Below, piece by piece: positions 35,362 through 47,207 of a stretch of 64,000 nucleotides of DNA (positions are counted from its first letter, which is position 1; each line of letters starts with the position of its first letter). The position numbers were made by a program, and so were the translations under genes. The notes below the pieces were generated by a model. The model had not been told where the DNA came from, did not search any database, and saw only the letters and a program-made list of their open reading frames with translations. This DNA comes from Castanea sativa (Eukaryota > Streptophyta > Magnoliopsida > Fagales > Fagaceae), in contig NC_134015.1 of assembly GCF_040712315.1 (NCBI RefSeq), forward strand, positions 17,237,614 to 17,301,613, given 5' to 3'.

Positions 35362-35908
35362 TGTGAGGACCCGAAAATCCGAAGACCCAAGGATCCAAAG
35401 AACTGAAGACCCGGAGATATACTGGAAGGTATAATGAGTAGAGGAGAATAAAGGAACCTGCCCGAGGACAAAGTGGGATGGTCAGGTAAGGAACGAAAGA
35501 GAGATTGATGATGTATGGGACATATTGCAAATATCCGGGTGGAGTTGGATAACTATGAGTATTGCACTGAATGTTCTGTACCAACCATTCTGGCCGCATT
35601 AAATAAAGGAATACTAGCTTTGTCTGCTGCATTAATGTAGACATGACCTGAACAGTACAAAACACAGAGCTAAAGTTTTTCTCCATTACCGACTACAAAG
35701 GATTGGACAGGTGTTAGTATAAGGGATTAAGTAGATGGAGAGGTGTAGGGCTGAGATAATAAGGGCAAAGGGTATAAATAAGAGAGGAGAGACACAGAAA
35801 GAAGGACTTTTGTTGTTGTTACCCTCTCTACAAATTCATTGTATTCGGATCTCTAGTCATAAAACGTATTGTGGCAGTCAGTTTGTTATATAATTTTTGG
35901 TCCTTATA
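35362..35908. mobile_element. Solo LTR, 547 bp, with decayed 3' terminus
   Basis: Starts TGTGAGGACC; ends GGTCCTTATA, the inverted partner with two C-to-T changes (expected end CA now TA). Flanked by perfect GATAC repeats (35,357-35,361 and 35,909-35,913). A TATAAATA at 35,773 followed by purine-rich sequence looks like its promoter. Confidence 0.7.
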
Positions 35909-36206
35909 GATACTATTTTATAAAAAATAAGAAAGCTGTAAAAAAAAATTAATTACTTTTTTTTTCTTTCTTTTTGAAAACTTTTCTAAAATAGTTCAGT
36001 ATCAAATGTTCGTAACCGTAAGCATCCATTAACAAAATCTATTTTATTTTACAGAAAACCCACTTTAATAAAAACTCATAATTGACTAATATTTATTATC
36101 ATGTATGTCCTCAGAGTTTTCAATAACAAGAATAATTGAATAATTTCTCATTGCAAAGAGAAATGTTTTAGTAAGATAACTTGGGGCATTCGAAGCTTGA
36201 AGAGTC

Positions 36207-36379
36207 TTTTTTTTTTTTTTTTGTGAGAGAGAGATTTTAATCTATGGAGTCCGCTCTTAATGATAACTTTTTATCATCAGATCAAGACACCAATCAATTT
36301 TTGGTGTAGGCGGGGATTGAGTCCCAGATTTCTTATACAACTATCAGAAATTTTATTAGTTGAGCTAACTGGAACCCAC
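36207..36379 (-). mobile_element. tRNA-derived SINE, full length
   Basis: On the minus strand it begins GTGGGTTCCAGTTAGCTCAACTAA (A box), has a B box GGGACTCAATCCC and ends in an A-tail (T-run at 36,207-36,222). A perfect 14-bp target duplication AAGCTTGAAGAGTC lies at 36,193-36,206 and 36,380-36,393. Unit A at about 16,010 has one uninterrupted copy of that target. Confidence 0.93.
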
Positions 36380-36720
36380 AAGCTTGAAGAGTCTGGTGTT
36401 ATAATTTATAAACATATTTGAAAAAAATATTAAGAAGAAGAAGAAGAAATCCCAGAAGTTTCTATTCGGCTTCCCCAAGCGCTGGCAACGTCAATAGACG
36501 TTGCGACCCATAACCCAGTCGCCTAAAAATTCCAAAACCAATCCATTAAATTTAAACTAAGCCATGATTATCTTGAAGAATGAAAACAAGGGGTAGTATA
36601 TGGAAAAAGTCAAGAAGTTCCACTCCGGAGACACTTGATAGCCATCTTCATTATTCAATAGGAAAATGAGCGTTTTAAGAATTCAAAACTCAGAACTAAC
36701 CCACTAAACTACATTTTGAT

Positions 36721-37187
36721 TGATGGGACTGACGAAGTTAAACATAGACGAGGTGGTCTTACAGACGAACATAACCAGTTATCGGCGTCATCAGAGGAAG
36801 AGTTAATGTCATTAAATGCTGCCAATAAAGCCTCGACCGTTACAAGACCAGCTGGACGAACCAATGGAAAGGCATTAACGCCCATTACTCCCCTAAAGAC
36901 GTTATCAGAAGAATCATTAATACCCCAACGGGTATGATCCCCAAGGGTATATAAAGCCCTCACAACACCAAAACAAGGGACGGAGACAACATCACAACTT
37001 GAACTAATTTTATTCTTGATATTTCAACTATTGCCTTCTTTCATACTGACTTTGCCATCGGAGGCGTTGTGGTAGGCACCACACCGGTGACCACTCGAAT
37101 AAATTCTTGCTCCTTTAAGGTCATCAGAGTACTGCCAGGAACCATCTGGACGAATCCCAGAGGAACTGACGAGATACTGCTTCATCA
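36721..37187 (+). repeat. 5' LTR of the gypsy element
   Basis: 467 bp, TGATGGGACT to CTTCATCA. A TATA box TATATAAAG at 36,948-36,956 marks the U3 promoter. Compared with the 3' LTR I count six substitutions (five of them transitions) and no indels, about 1.3% divergence. Confidence 0.95.
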
Positions 37188-37208
37188 GTTTGGCGCCGTC
37201 TGTGGGAA
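37188..37208 (+). other. Primer-binding site region of the gypsy element
   Basis: Immediately after the LTR the sequence TTGGCGCCGTCTGTGGGAA occurs, a form widely seen in plant gypsy elements. TGGCGCCGT matches the complement of the 3' end of tRNA-Asp; the tRNA assignment beyond nine bases is unsure. Confidence 0.7.
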
Positions 37209-37251
37209 CGTTTTTCTCATACAACCAGAACGTGGTCCCTACCAGCTCCAG

Positions 37252-40200
37252 ATGGAATCCAACCAGGACTTAGCGGCCTTAGCACAGCAAGTCCGAAATC
37301 TCGCAGCCACCGTCGAAGAACTTACCAGACAGAACCAAGAGATGAGACAGAGGTTACAGCAAGAAGAGAACCGGTCAAGAGCTGTCCAAGAGGACGAAGG
37401 AGATAGCCATAGAAGGAGTGACCGACGGAGAACGGTAACCCCAGAGGAACAGCATTCCGACATCCTCCAAGAGATGAGAAAGGAGATGGACGAATTAAGA
37501 AATGCCATCAAAGAAAAGACCGATCGAAGCCTGAATAAAATGGTCAGAGCAACGGACTCCCCTTTTACCATGGCAGTCCTAGAACGGCCGGTGCCGGCGA
37601 AATTTCGGTTGCTTCAGCTCGAGCCTTTTGACGGGCTCAAGGATCCCCAAGATCCCCTCAACACCTTCAAGATGACCTTAGGCCTTCAGCAGCCCCCTGA
37701 TGAGATCACGTGTCGTTCCTTCCCTACTACGCTGAAGGGAGCAGGACGAGAGTGGTTCATAAGATTGCCCACTTCGTCCATCGACAACTTTGAGCAGTTA
37801 AGTAATGCTTTCCTGCGCCATTTTGTCGGGGGGCAACGCCCCAAGAGACCAGCGGATCACCTACTCACTATTAAGCAAGGAGAGAGGGAGACCTTGCGAT
37901 CATACGTAAAATGCTTCACTCGAGAGACCCTAGAGGTGGACGATGCAGACGATAAGGTCCAGCTGACGACATTCAAAGCAGGGCTTAAGTCTAGAGAATT
38001 CGTCGTCTCGTTAGCAAAGAATTCGCCCCGGACAATGGCGGAGATGCTGTTGAAGGCCCAAAAGTACATGAATGCTGAGGACGCACTGGCGGCCATCGTA
38101 GATGAGGGGAAGCTGAAGATGGAAGGAAGGAAGGAAGACGAACGCAGGGGACAAAAGAGGGAGCGCCCAAGCCACCGGGGAGGTGACATCGACAGACGAA
38201 AAGACGAGAAAGCTCCACGACTGGTAAAATTCACACCTCTAATTATGCCAGTTGACAAGATTTTGACACAGATCCAGGATCAACACCACCTAAAGTGGCC
38301 GAGGCCCTTGCACTCGTCACCAAGTGTGCGGGACAAAAGCAAATACTGCCGATTCCATAAGGACCACGACCATTACACAGAAGATTGCCGAGATCTGAAG
38401 GGACAGATAGAAGAATTGATACAGAAAGGAAAACTTCAGAAGTACGTAAAGAAAGGGGACTCTATCAGGTTCAGGGAGGGCGACACGAGCCAACGAGAGC
38501 CCTCGTCCAAAAACGGGAGTCGCCAATCTCAACCACAAGAGGTGATCGGGGAGATAAGCACAATAGTAGGAGGACCTTTCATGGGGGGATCATACAAGTC
38601 CCTCAAGAAAGCATGCCAGAGACAAGTAAACAGTGTCCACATGGAACCCCCATTGAAACAAAGACGGACGAACCAGGATATATTCTTCAGCGAAGAGGAT
38701 GCAAGGGGAGTCAGGCAGCCCCATAACGGCCCGCTGGTGATAGCACTCACAATTGAAGGGTTCAACACTAAGAGGATCCTCGTCGACAACGATAGCTCTG
38801 CAGACATCATGTACCTATCGGCCTTCCAACAGTTGAAACTAGGTCCTGGTAGATTGCGCCCGTTTGAGTCCCCCCTCGTCAGCTTTAGCGGTGACAGAGT
38901 ATATCCCAAGGGTATTGTGACACTAAAAGTCACAATAGGCGCCTACCCGAAGCAGCAGACCCGTCATCTGGACTTCTTAGTGGTAGATTGCCCCTCTTCA
39001 TACAATGTGATCATTGGGAGACCCACGCTCAACCGATGGAAAGCAGCAACGTCCACCTACTGCCTGAAGATAAAATTTCCAACCGAAGACGGAGTCGGTG
39101 AGGTAAAAGGAGACCAAGTTTTGGCCAGAGAATGCTACCAGGCCGTGTTGGCTGCAGGAGAAAACCACATATGGACGATCGAGGGAGAAAAAGAAGACAA
39201 CATGGAAGCCCTGGAAACGGTGGAACTCGTGGAAGGGGAAACCTCAAAAGTGACGAGGATAGGTACAACCATAAGCGCCAAGATGAGGAGTGAACTCGTC
39301 CGTTTCCTTAAAGGAAATTTGGACATATTTGCATGGAGTCACGAAGATATGCCGGGTATACCATGCCAGGTAATCCAGCACGAGTTGAAGACAGATCCCG
39401 AGAAAAAACCTGTCCAGCAGAAACGACGGGTCTTTGCCCCCGAACCAAACCAAGCAATCACGGAAGAAGTTAACAGATTTTTGCAGGCAGACTTCATCCG
39501 AGAAGTTTACTATCCCGAATGGCTGGCCAACGTCGTGCTAGTGAAGAAAGCAAATGGAAAGTGGTGAATGTGTGTGGACTTCACGGACCTGAACAAGGCC
39601 TGCCCGAAGGATAGTTTTCCCCTGCCGAGGATAGATCAGTTGGTAGACTCTACGGCTGGACATAAATTACTAACATTCATGGATGCATTTTCAGGTTACA
39701 ACCAGATAAAGATGGCTGAGGAAGATCAGGAAAAAACTGCTTTCATCACAAGCCAAGGACTCTACTGCTATAAGGTAATGCCCTTCGGACTGAAGAACCC
39801 AGGAGCAACGTACCAAAGACTGGTAAACAAGATGTTCAGCAAGCAAATTGGGAGAAATATGGAGGTATATGTGGACGATATGCTCGTCAATAGCAAAGAA
39901 GAGTTGACTCACCTGGACGATCTAGGAAAGACATTTAACACCCTTCGAAAATACCAGATGAAGCTCAATCCTAGTAAGTGTGTGTTTGGGGTAGCTTCAG
40001 GAAAGTTCTTAGGGTTTATGGTATCCCAAAGAGGGATAGAAGCAAATCCAGAGAAGGTGCAAGCAATACTCAACATGGCATCACCCAAGACCGTCAAGGA
40101 AGTCCAAAAGCTCACAGGAAGGATAGCTGCGCTCAATAGGTTCGTCTCTAAAGCGACGGACAAATGTCTCCCATTTTTCAAAACATTGAAGCAAGCTTTT

Positions 40201-42411
40201 GCCTGGACCGATGAATGTGAGGCAGCCTTTCAAGAGCTCAAGCGTTACCTCGGTAGCCCGCCCATCTTGAGTCCCTCAAAAGTAGGGGAAAGCCTCTATT
40301 TATACCTGGCAGCATCAGCCACGGCCGTCAGTGCGGCCTTAATTAGAGAGGAAGATAAGAAGCAGCTCCTAGTTTACTATGTCAGTCAAGCCTTCCAAGG
40401 GGCAGAGGCCAGATATCCCAGGATCGAGAAGATCGTTTTCGCCCTAATAGTGGCTTCATGAAAGCTACGACCATACTTCGAAGCACATCCTATCCTTGTA
40501 ATGACGGACCAACCTATCCAAAAATCCATGAACAAGCCTGAAGCAGCGGGGAGAATGGTCCAATGGGCCATTGAACTCAGCCAGTTCGATATCGAATACC
40601 ATCCCAGAACAGCAATCAAGGCGCAAGCTCTGGCAGACTTCATAGCCGAATTCACCCTTCCAGAAGATGACGACAACCAAAAAGAGGTGGAACGGTGGAC
40701 GATCCAGACTGACGGATCGTCAACCCAAAAGAGGGGAGGAGTAGGGGTCATTATAAACACCCCCGATGGAGAAAAACTCCAATATGGAGTCCAATTAAAA
40801 TTCCCGGCAACCAACAACGAGGCTGAGTACGAAGGCATACTGACGGGACTGAGACTTGGCAAAGCCCTCGGGATTAAGAACCTGCTTATTCAGAGTGACT
40901 CAAAGCTGGTGATAGGGCAAATCCGAGAAGAATATGAGGCGAAGGAAGAGAGGATGCAGAAGTACCTCAAGCTGATTAAATATTTAGCCTGTGGGTTCGA
41001 TAAGTTGGATTTTGTTCGGATCCCGAGAAGCCAGAATGCGGCGGCAGACGAGGTCGCCAAGATGGCCTCGTCCGACGAAGAACTAAGGAACAGTGAAATT
41101 CTAATGGAGATTCAGAAACACCCCAGCATCGAGGAAGTCCCAGTATTCTCCGTCCAGAGCATAGGTGGTTGGATGGAACCGATCGTCTCATATCTCCAAG
41201 ACGGGCATCTCCCTCGTGACTCAACGGAAGCCAGGAAGATTAAAGCAAGAGCGGCTAGGTTTACAATTTTGAACGATACCTTATACAAAAGAGGGTTTTC
41301 CCTGCCTTATCTGAAGTGCCTCGACGAGGAAGAAGCCAAGTATGTCCTTCACGAAATCCACAAAGGGATTTGTGGAGACCACGCCGGGCCTAGATCCCTG
41401 GTAAGCAAAGTTGTTCGCACAGGATACTTCTGGCCAACCATGCAGGCAGACGCCACGGAGCTCGTCAAGAGGTGCGACAAGTGCCAGAGGTTCGGGAATG
41501 TCCAGAGGTTGCCAGTAGAAAAGATGACGACCATTACCTCCCCATGGCCGTTCGCACAATGGGGGATTGATATCATCGGCCCATTACCCCAAGGAAGAGG
41601 ATAGGTAAGGTTCTTACTCATCGCTATCGATTACTTCACTAAATGGGTCGAAGCAGAAGCAATGGCAACGATCACAGAAGCAAGAATCCGTAGCTTCGTG
41701 TGGAGAAATATAGTCTGCAGGTTCGGGATTCCAAGAACAATTATTTCAGATAATGGCCGACAGTTCGACAGCCAGGGATTCAGGGACTTCTGCTCGGGGC
41801 TAGGAATCAAGAATAAATTCTCATCACCTGGACACCCGCAGTCAAACGGAAAAACAGAAGTAACTAATCGAACCCTGCTCAAGATCGTCAAAGCCCGGCT
41901 AGATGAAGCTAAGGGCGCATGGCCGGAAGAATTGCCCAATGTCTTGTGGGTCTACAGAACGACGGCAAGAACCCCAACGGGAGAGACACCTTTCAGGCTC
42001 ACTTATGGCACCGAAGCTGTAATTCCCGTCGAGGTAGGTATGGCCAGCATCAGGCGAGAAGTGTTCCATGAGGAGGACAACGACGACCAACTTCGAATCA
42101 ATCTGGATTGCTTAGACGAAGTTAGGGATAAGGCCTCGGACGTGACGAAGAAGTACCAACAGAAGATGAATGAATACTATAACAAAAGGGTCAAGCTCAG
42201 AAGACTAGGAATTGGCGACCTCGTCCTACGCAAGGTGACTACTGCAACTAAAAACTCTGCCCACAGGAAGCTCGGTCCCACGTGGGAAGGACCTTATAGG
42301 GTCGTGCACTACTCTCGACAAGGTAGCTATCATTTGGAGACCCTAGACGGACAAAAACTCCCGCGACCCTGTAACATAGAACATTTGAAGAAGTACCACC
42401 AACAGATGTAA
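37252..42411 (+). pseudogene. Gypsy Gag-Pol polyprotein with three in-frame stops
   Basis: One frame from the ATG at 37,252 to the TAA at 42,409-42,411 (1,720 codons, no frameshift), broken by TGA at 39,565-39,567, TGA at 40,459-40,461 and TAG at 41,602-41,604. Each stop differs from a sense codon by one C-to-T step. Order: gag (about residues 110-270); zinc knuckle of C-H-H-C form (366-379); protease with VDNDSSADI where the family has D-x-G, so the Gly at 514 is Asp; RT with YVDD at 873-876; first RNase H crossing the second stop; second RNase H (about 1147-1280, TDGSS, NEAEYEG, QSDSKLV); integrase with its H-H-C-C zinc region before the third stop and D, D (ISDNG) and E (GKTEV) after it. 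Normally one polyprotein assembles particles, copies RNA and integrates the DNA. Confidence 0.95.
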
Positions 42412-42535
42412 ATCAAGAGTGTACCGATTCCCCAAGATTAAATGAAATAATGGTTCAAATAATGTGTTCATACAGGTACCATCAATAGAAAGTCCCGGAG
42501 ACTCGCTACAAAAAAAAAAAAAAAAACTAAAAACT

Positions 42536-43075
42536 AAAAATTTTGTCTAAGTAATAAGATTCCGCATAGACAGATGTACATTACTGACGAAGACATAAAC
42601 AAAATTTTTGCCTAAGTAATAAGATTCCGCATAGACGGATGTACGTTACTGACGAAGGCAAAAAGCTAAAAATTTTGTCTAAGTAATAAGATTCCACATA
42701 GACGGATGTACGTTACTGACGAAGGCAAAAAGCTAAAAAAATTTTCCAAGTAATAAGATTCCGCATAGACGGATGTACATTACTGACGAAGACATAAACA
42801 AAATTTTTGCCTAAGTAATAAGATTCCGCATAGACGGATGTACGTTACTGACGAAGGCAAAAAGCAAAAAATTTTGTCTAAGTAATAAGATTCCACATAG
42901 ACGGATGTACACTACTGACGAAAGCAAAAAGCAAAAAAATTTTCTAAGTAATGAGATTCCGCATAGACGGATGTACATTACCGACGAAGAAAAAAACAAA
43001 AAGAACGCCTAAGTACAGAAGAAGGCTTAAGTAATAACGTTCCCACCAAATGAACGTACATTACTGACGGATGCA
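42536..43075 (+). repeat. 3' UTR tandem-repeat array of the gypsy element
   Basis: Seven units of 62-68 bp plus degenerate ends, each containing TAAGTAATAAGATTCCGCAT, GACGGATGTACATTACTGACGAAG and an A-rich spacer. Units 1-3 (42,551-42,747) and 4-6 (42,748-42,943) repeat as a trio: units 1/4 share ACATAAAC spacers and units 3/6 share the variant CCACATAG. That gives a higher-order period near 197 bp. Such arrays between pol and the 3' LTR are known in Tat elements and can seed satellites. Confidence 0.9.
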
Positions 43076-43261
43076 AAAAAATTGACATATAGGAGAACAT
43101 GTGAAAGTAGATACGATATTATAGAAGCCTAAAAACCAAAGGCAATTGTTTGTACAAAAAAAAAGAAAGAAGCCCATAAACACTGGGCTAAAAATACACA
43201 TAGAAACTTTTAAAATGTTCTGGAAATTAAGCCTTAAAACATATCGGGCACAAAAAAAAAA

Positions 43262-44926
43262 GGCGTAAATGCACTTTTAGTCCCTACATTTTGACCTGAT
43301 TTTTATTTTAGTCCCTACATTTTATTTTTACCACTTTTAGTCCCTAAACCAATTAACGCGTAACGTTTAAGTCCTTACCGTCACCCAACTAACAGAAAAT
43401 GCTGACGTGGCAAACGGAGGGTACTGTTTACACAGTAAATGCTGACGTGGTGAATAAAATAATAATAAAAAATTATATTTATTATTTCATATTTTTTTCT
43501 AAATTCTTTTAAAATAAAATAAGATAATTAAATTAAAAAAATTTATTTCTTTCATTATTTTTTCTGAAGAATATGATTCATGTTTTGGGATGTTCATGTT
43601 CCTGGGTTCATCCCCAGAACATGAATCATACTCTTAGATCAATAAGAGTTAAACTTTATTACAAACCCAGAAAAAATTCACACAATAAGAATAAAAACTT
43701 CCCCAGATCATAAGAATGTAACAACACAAACCCATATAACAAGAACACAAACCCAGATAACAAGAACAATACTCAAAGAATTTCTATTCCAAAATTTATA
43801 TACATTCTTCCACCAAAAATCAATTTTAAATTAAATTAAAAATGGGTGCTGTGTTCTTCCACAAAAATCAAAACCTAAACCATCAAACCCAATGACCACC
43901 ATCACAATCCGCCACATTAACCCATATCCACCAACACCAAACCTGAATCTCCAGCACCACCACTACCAGATCCATCACCACCAAATCCTACAATCAAATT
44001 TCAACCACAACTCAAACATATTTTGAACCATTGAACAACCCAAACCTCCTACACCATCACGGAACAAAGAAAGAGGCACCTGTGGTTTTCTGCAACGCTT
44101 CGCGTCGACCGAGGCGGCTCGGCGTCACCGAGCCGTGATTCTAGCGAGTGCGAAGCGATTTTGCCGACGAGGACCGATTTGACGATCTCCTCGTCTTTTT
44201 CAAATGAGAGTTGAAATCAACTGCCGTTCAGAGCTGGTCAGAGCCAGCGGCGGTGGCGTACGGCGGAGATCTTGTACGTCGTCGATGAGGAAGTTGTGGC
44301 GGTTGTCGAGGTCCCACCCGCCGTGAGAGGCGCGTGAGATGAAGGATTGCACGAAGTCAATGCCGAAGAAACCGAGGTGGTAGATGAAGGAAGCCATGAG
44401 GGAAACAATGGCGGCAATCTCTGGGAGCGAGACCAGGTGGAGGGGCTTGGAGTTTCGGATCTTGTCGTGCCACCGGTGGAGCAAGTAGTACACCACCGAG
44501 AAGAACAACGTGAAGAACATGATGTTCACCATATCCAGATCACTCTTTCTCTCTCTACACCCATATGAGTGAAGTGAAGAACACTCTTTCTCTCTCTGAA
44601 TTTTTTTTAATTTAATTATCTTATTTTATTTTAAAAGAATTTAGAAAAAAATATGAAAATGTCTTTTTTAATTATTATTTATGCTGACTGGGTATTTATT
44701 AAATAATAAATATAATTTATTATTATTATTTTATTCACCACGTCAGCATTTACTGTGTAAACAGTACCCTCCGTTTGCCACGTCAGCATTTTCTGTTAGT
44801 TGGGTGACGGTAAGGACTTAAACGTTACGCGTTAATTGGTTTAGAGACTAAAAGTGGTAAAAATAAAATGTAGGGACTAAAATAGAAATCAGGTCAAAAT
44901 GTAGGGACTAAAAGTGCATTTACGCC
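43262..44926. mobile_element. Pack-MULE, 1,665 bp, nested in the gypsy element
   Basis: Long terminal inverted repeats: 43,262 to about 43,541 and about 44,599 to 44,926, starting GGCGTAAATGCACTTTTAG. They are almost identical apart from one gap of about 43 bp. Flanking 9-bp runs of A (43,253-43,261; 44,927-44,935) fit the 9-bp Mutator target duplication, though an A-run is weak proof. No transposase is present; the interior is host-derived sequence, including an HMG-CoA reductase fragment. Confidence 0.88.
44200..44532 (-). pseudogene. HMG-CoA reductase N-terminal fragment captured by the MULE
   Basis: The minus strand encodes 110 open codons, including [20 protein letters not shown] and [20 protein letters not shown] and then [14 protein letters not shown] and FLIDD. 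This is the second half of the plant HMGR membrane region (two ER-membrane segments and the loop between) and the start of the linker. The whole catalytic domain is missing. HMGR is the rate-limiting enzyme of the mevalonate pathway; this piece cannot catalyse anything. The start Met at 44,532 is fortuitous or late. The flanking GC-rich sequence at 44,090-44,200 (CGTCGACCGAGGCGGCTCGG) may come from the same or another gene. Confidence 0.85.
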
Positions 44927-44977
44927 AAAAAAAAAGAAGGAAAAAAAGGAGATAATTTTGGCTGGTCAAGAACAGGT

Positions 44978-47207
44978 TCAAATATCCGGGTCAACATCGT
45001 CCTCAGCTGGGACTTCAGGAGCAGGAGCTTCGACAACTGGAACGTCAACAGCAGGGAGGTCTCCAAGAGCGTCAGCAGCCGCGGCTTGAGCAGCCTCGTC
45101 AGCTGAGATTTCCCTGTCTACTTCCTCCATATCCAATGTCTCCAGGTCAATCCCAGAAGGGTGCTTGAGATAGTACCTCCTTAAAAGCTCGAACCCTTTG
45201 AAGTACCAGCTGAAGAGCACAGAGTTGTACTCCTCCGTCTGCTGGAAACGTTCGATAGCTCTGGAGGCGATGACCTTGATCTTTTCCTTTGCAGCTGCCA
45301 GCTCCCCGTCTTTTTCAAGCACAAGCTGCTGCTCTACCTTCAGCTCGTCACTTCGCTTCTTGGCTTCCTCCCTGGCTTGTTGGACGTCCTCCATCGAAGC
45401 AATTAGCTCCCTTTTCAACTTTGAATTCTCCATCTCCAAGACCTTGATCCGGGAAAGCGAAGACTCAACCTTAGCCTCCTGAACAAGATACTCAGACGAA
45501 AGGTGAACAGTCTCCGCCAGCACCTAAAAAAAAAAAAATGCATGTTAGTTTATACACGACAACATTTAGCTCAAAACAACGTAAAGAACAGACATATATG
45601 TAGTCACTTAAAACGATCAGGTTACCTGGACGAGCTTCTGGAGATGACGACCCATCAACTCACTTGTGGGCATGCCCGAGAACACCTTTAGGTCTTCTGC
45701 GGTCACGACACCACGAGCACGGTCCATCGCCAACTTCTCGTCATCCCAAATGGTCGACGAAGAAGTAGCCTCCTTCCCCCTCTCCGCTGTACGAGGCCTC
45801 TTCGAAGCAGGGGTCGGGATCTCCTCTATCGAAGTAGCCGGCGAGGCCGTCCTCGTAGTATTGGCTCCAGAAATCACGGGGGTAGACGAAGTAATCGGTG
45901 TGATGGAGGAAACTTTCCCTTTCACCCGAACCACTTTCTTCCCGATGTTGGACAGAGGTTCGTCCTTCTTGGATCGCATCCTCTCGTACATACCCTTATT
46001 GAATTTAGTCGTCATCTCTGCGAAAGAGGGAAGTATTGTAAAAGAACAGAGCGATTAAATACGAATATGGATTTGACGAACCCAAATACTTACTCTTCTT
46101 CCCTTCAATATCAAGACTCCGAAGGACGAAGGGAGATGGATCGGGGCCTAAGTTGTAAAAAGCGAGTGTCCTAGGGTCTACCAAGTCGTCCCAGTTCTCG
46201 ATAGACTGAGAATACACAATGGCTGCCTCGACACGCTCCTTGTACCTTCTTTTTAGTTTTGGTCTCCTTTTGACTGCAAAAAAAAAAAAAAAAAGAGATT
46301 AGCAACGATAACATCGGATTCAACAAGAAAAGGAAAGGAAAGGAAAGGATACTGACGCACATAAAGTCGGGGTTCCCCACCGACGAAGCAATCGGGGGAT
46401 ATCTCCTCAATCTTGGTTAGAGGGGGTCTCAAAGTCGTCCCCTGACACAAACACAAATCTGGACTTCCAATATCTGAAGGATGAAGGTAAGCCCTTGACG
46501 ATTTTGGTTCTTCTCTCCCAAGGTACTAGCTTATAATACCCATACTCCTTCGACTCTTTCAAACGGTACAAATAAACAAGCTCGTTTACCTTGATCATAT
46601 CTCCATTAGCAGCCAACCATATCTCCATACAGTTGACTACTATCCTCCACGAATTGGGCATGAGCAGCCCAGGAGCAATACCCAAATAAGCTAAAAGCTC
46701 CATTACAAATGGGTGGACGGGAAGCCTTAATCCACAAGTAAAAGCGGCCTCATAAAAGCACACTTCACCTGGGAAAAACTGACAAGCCCTCTCCTCGTCA
46801 GTAGGCCAACGAACCCGAACTCGCTCCGGGAACTGAAACTTATCCCTAAACCTACCCATGGCCTCGGAATCTAGCCCACACGCCTCCACGAGGGCATGGA
46901 AAGCCTTAATTTCCCTAAAGGACGACGCGGCAGTATCCCCCTCCATAAGATCACCACTAGATGATAACCCCGTCTCTAGATCACTAGACCTAACCTCAGA
47001 CATCGGCCGTTGTTCCCTCACCAAACCCTCAAACCAATCGACTGACCGGCGAAGCAGGGGAAACAAATCGCCCAAAACAATGCCTAAGCTATTACCCGCA
47101 AAAACAAAACCCTCCAAATTGGGAAAAACGCCTAGGGACCCTCCTAAACGAGCAAAAAGAAAGGAAATCGAAGGGCGAGTTTCTCTAACTTCTAAGCTAC
47201 CGACCAT
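44978..47207 (-). pseudogene. Antisense accessory gene of the gypsy element (four exons, 'gypsy-type transposon' domain, coiled coil)
   Basis: Minus-strand exons: 47,207-46,357; 46,273-46,094; 46,017-45,626; 45,523-44,978. Boundaries are GTCAGT, GTAAGT and GTAACC donors with matching AG acceptors, and exon phases agree from exon 2 on. Exon 1 encodes the conserved domain seen in many Tat elements (RWPTDEERA, GLRLPVHPFVMELLAYLGIAP, WRIVV). Exon 2 has YKERVEAAIVYSQSIENWDD. Exon 3 is a basic Ser/Thr-rich linker. Exon 4 is a coiled coil with an acidic Ala/Pro tail. Near 46,425 one surplus base in a C-rich run puts exon 1 out of frame (SNQD then stop), so the product is truncated. Extra antisense ORFs between pol and the 3' LTR are a documented Tat feature; their function is unknown. 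Confidence 0.75.

Noticed and set aside
36709..36963. 84-residue minus-strand frame, also found near 47.7-47.9 kb
   Set aside because: It lies within the LTR and is repeated only because LTRs are repeated; no domain, and it covers the U3 promoter.
42536..43075. Regular repeats with spacers, CRISPR-like at first sight
   Set aside because: Plant nuclear retrotransposon context; the spacers are near-identical variants, not unique, and the units form a tandem array.
43253..43261. Nine-base A-run taken as decisive target duplication of the first MULE
   Set aside because: A-runs are common here, so it is only consistent evidence; the MULE call rests on the long inverted repeats and on similarity to the second MULE, whose duplication is unambiguous.
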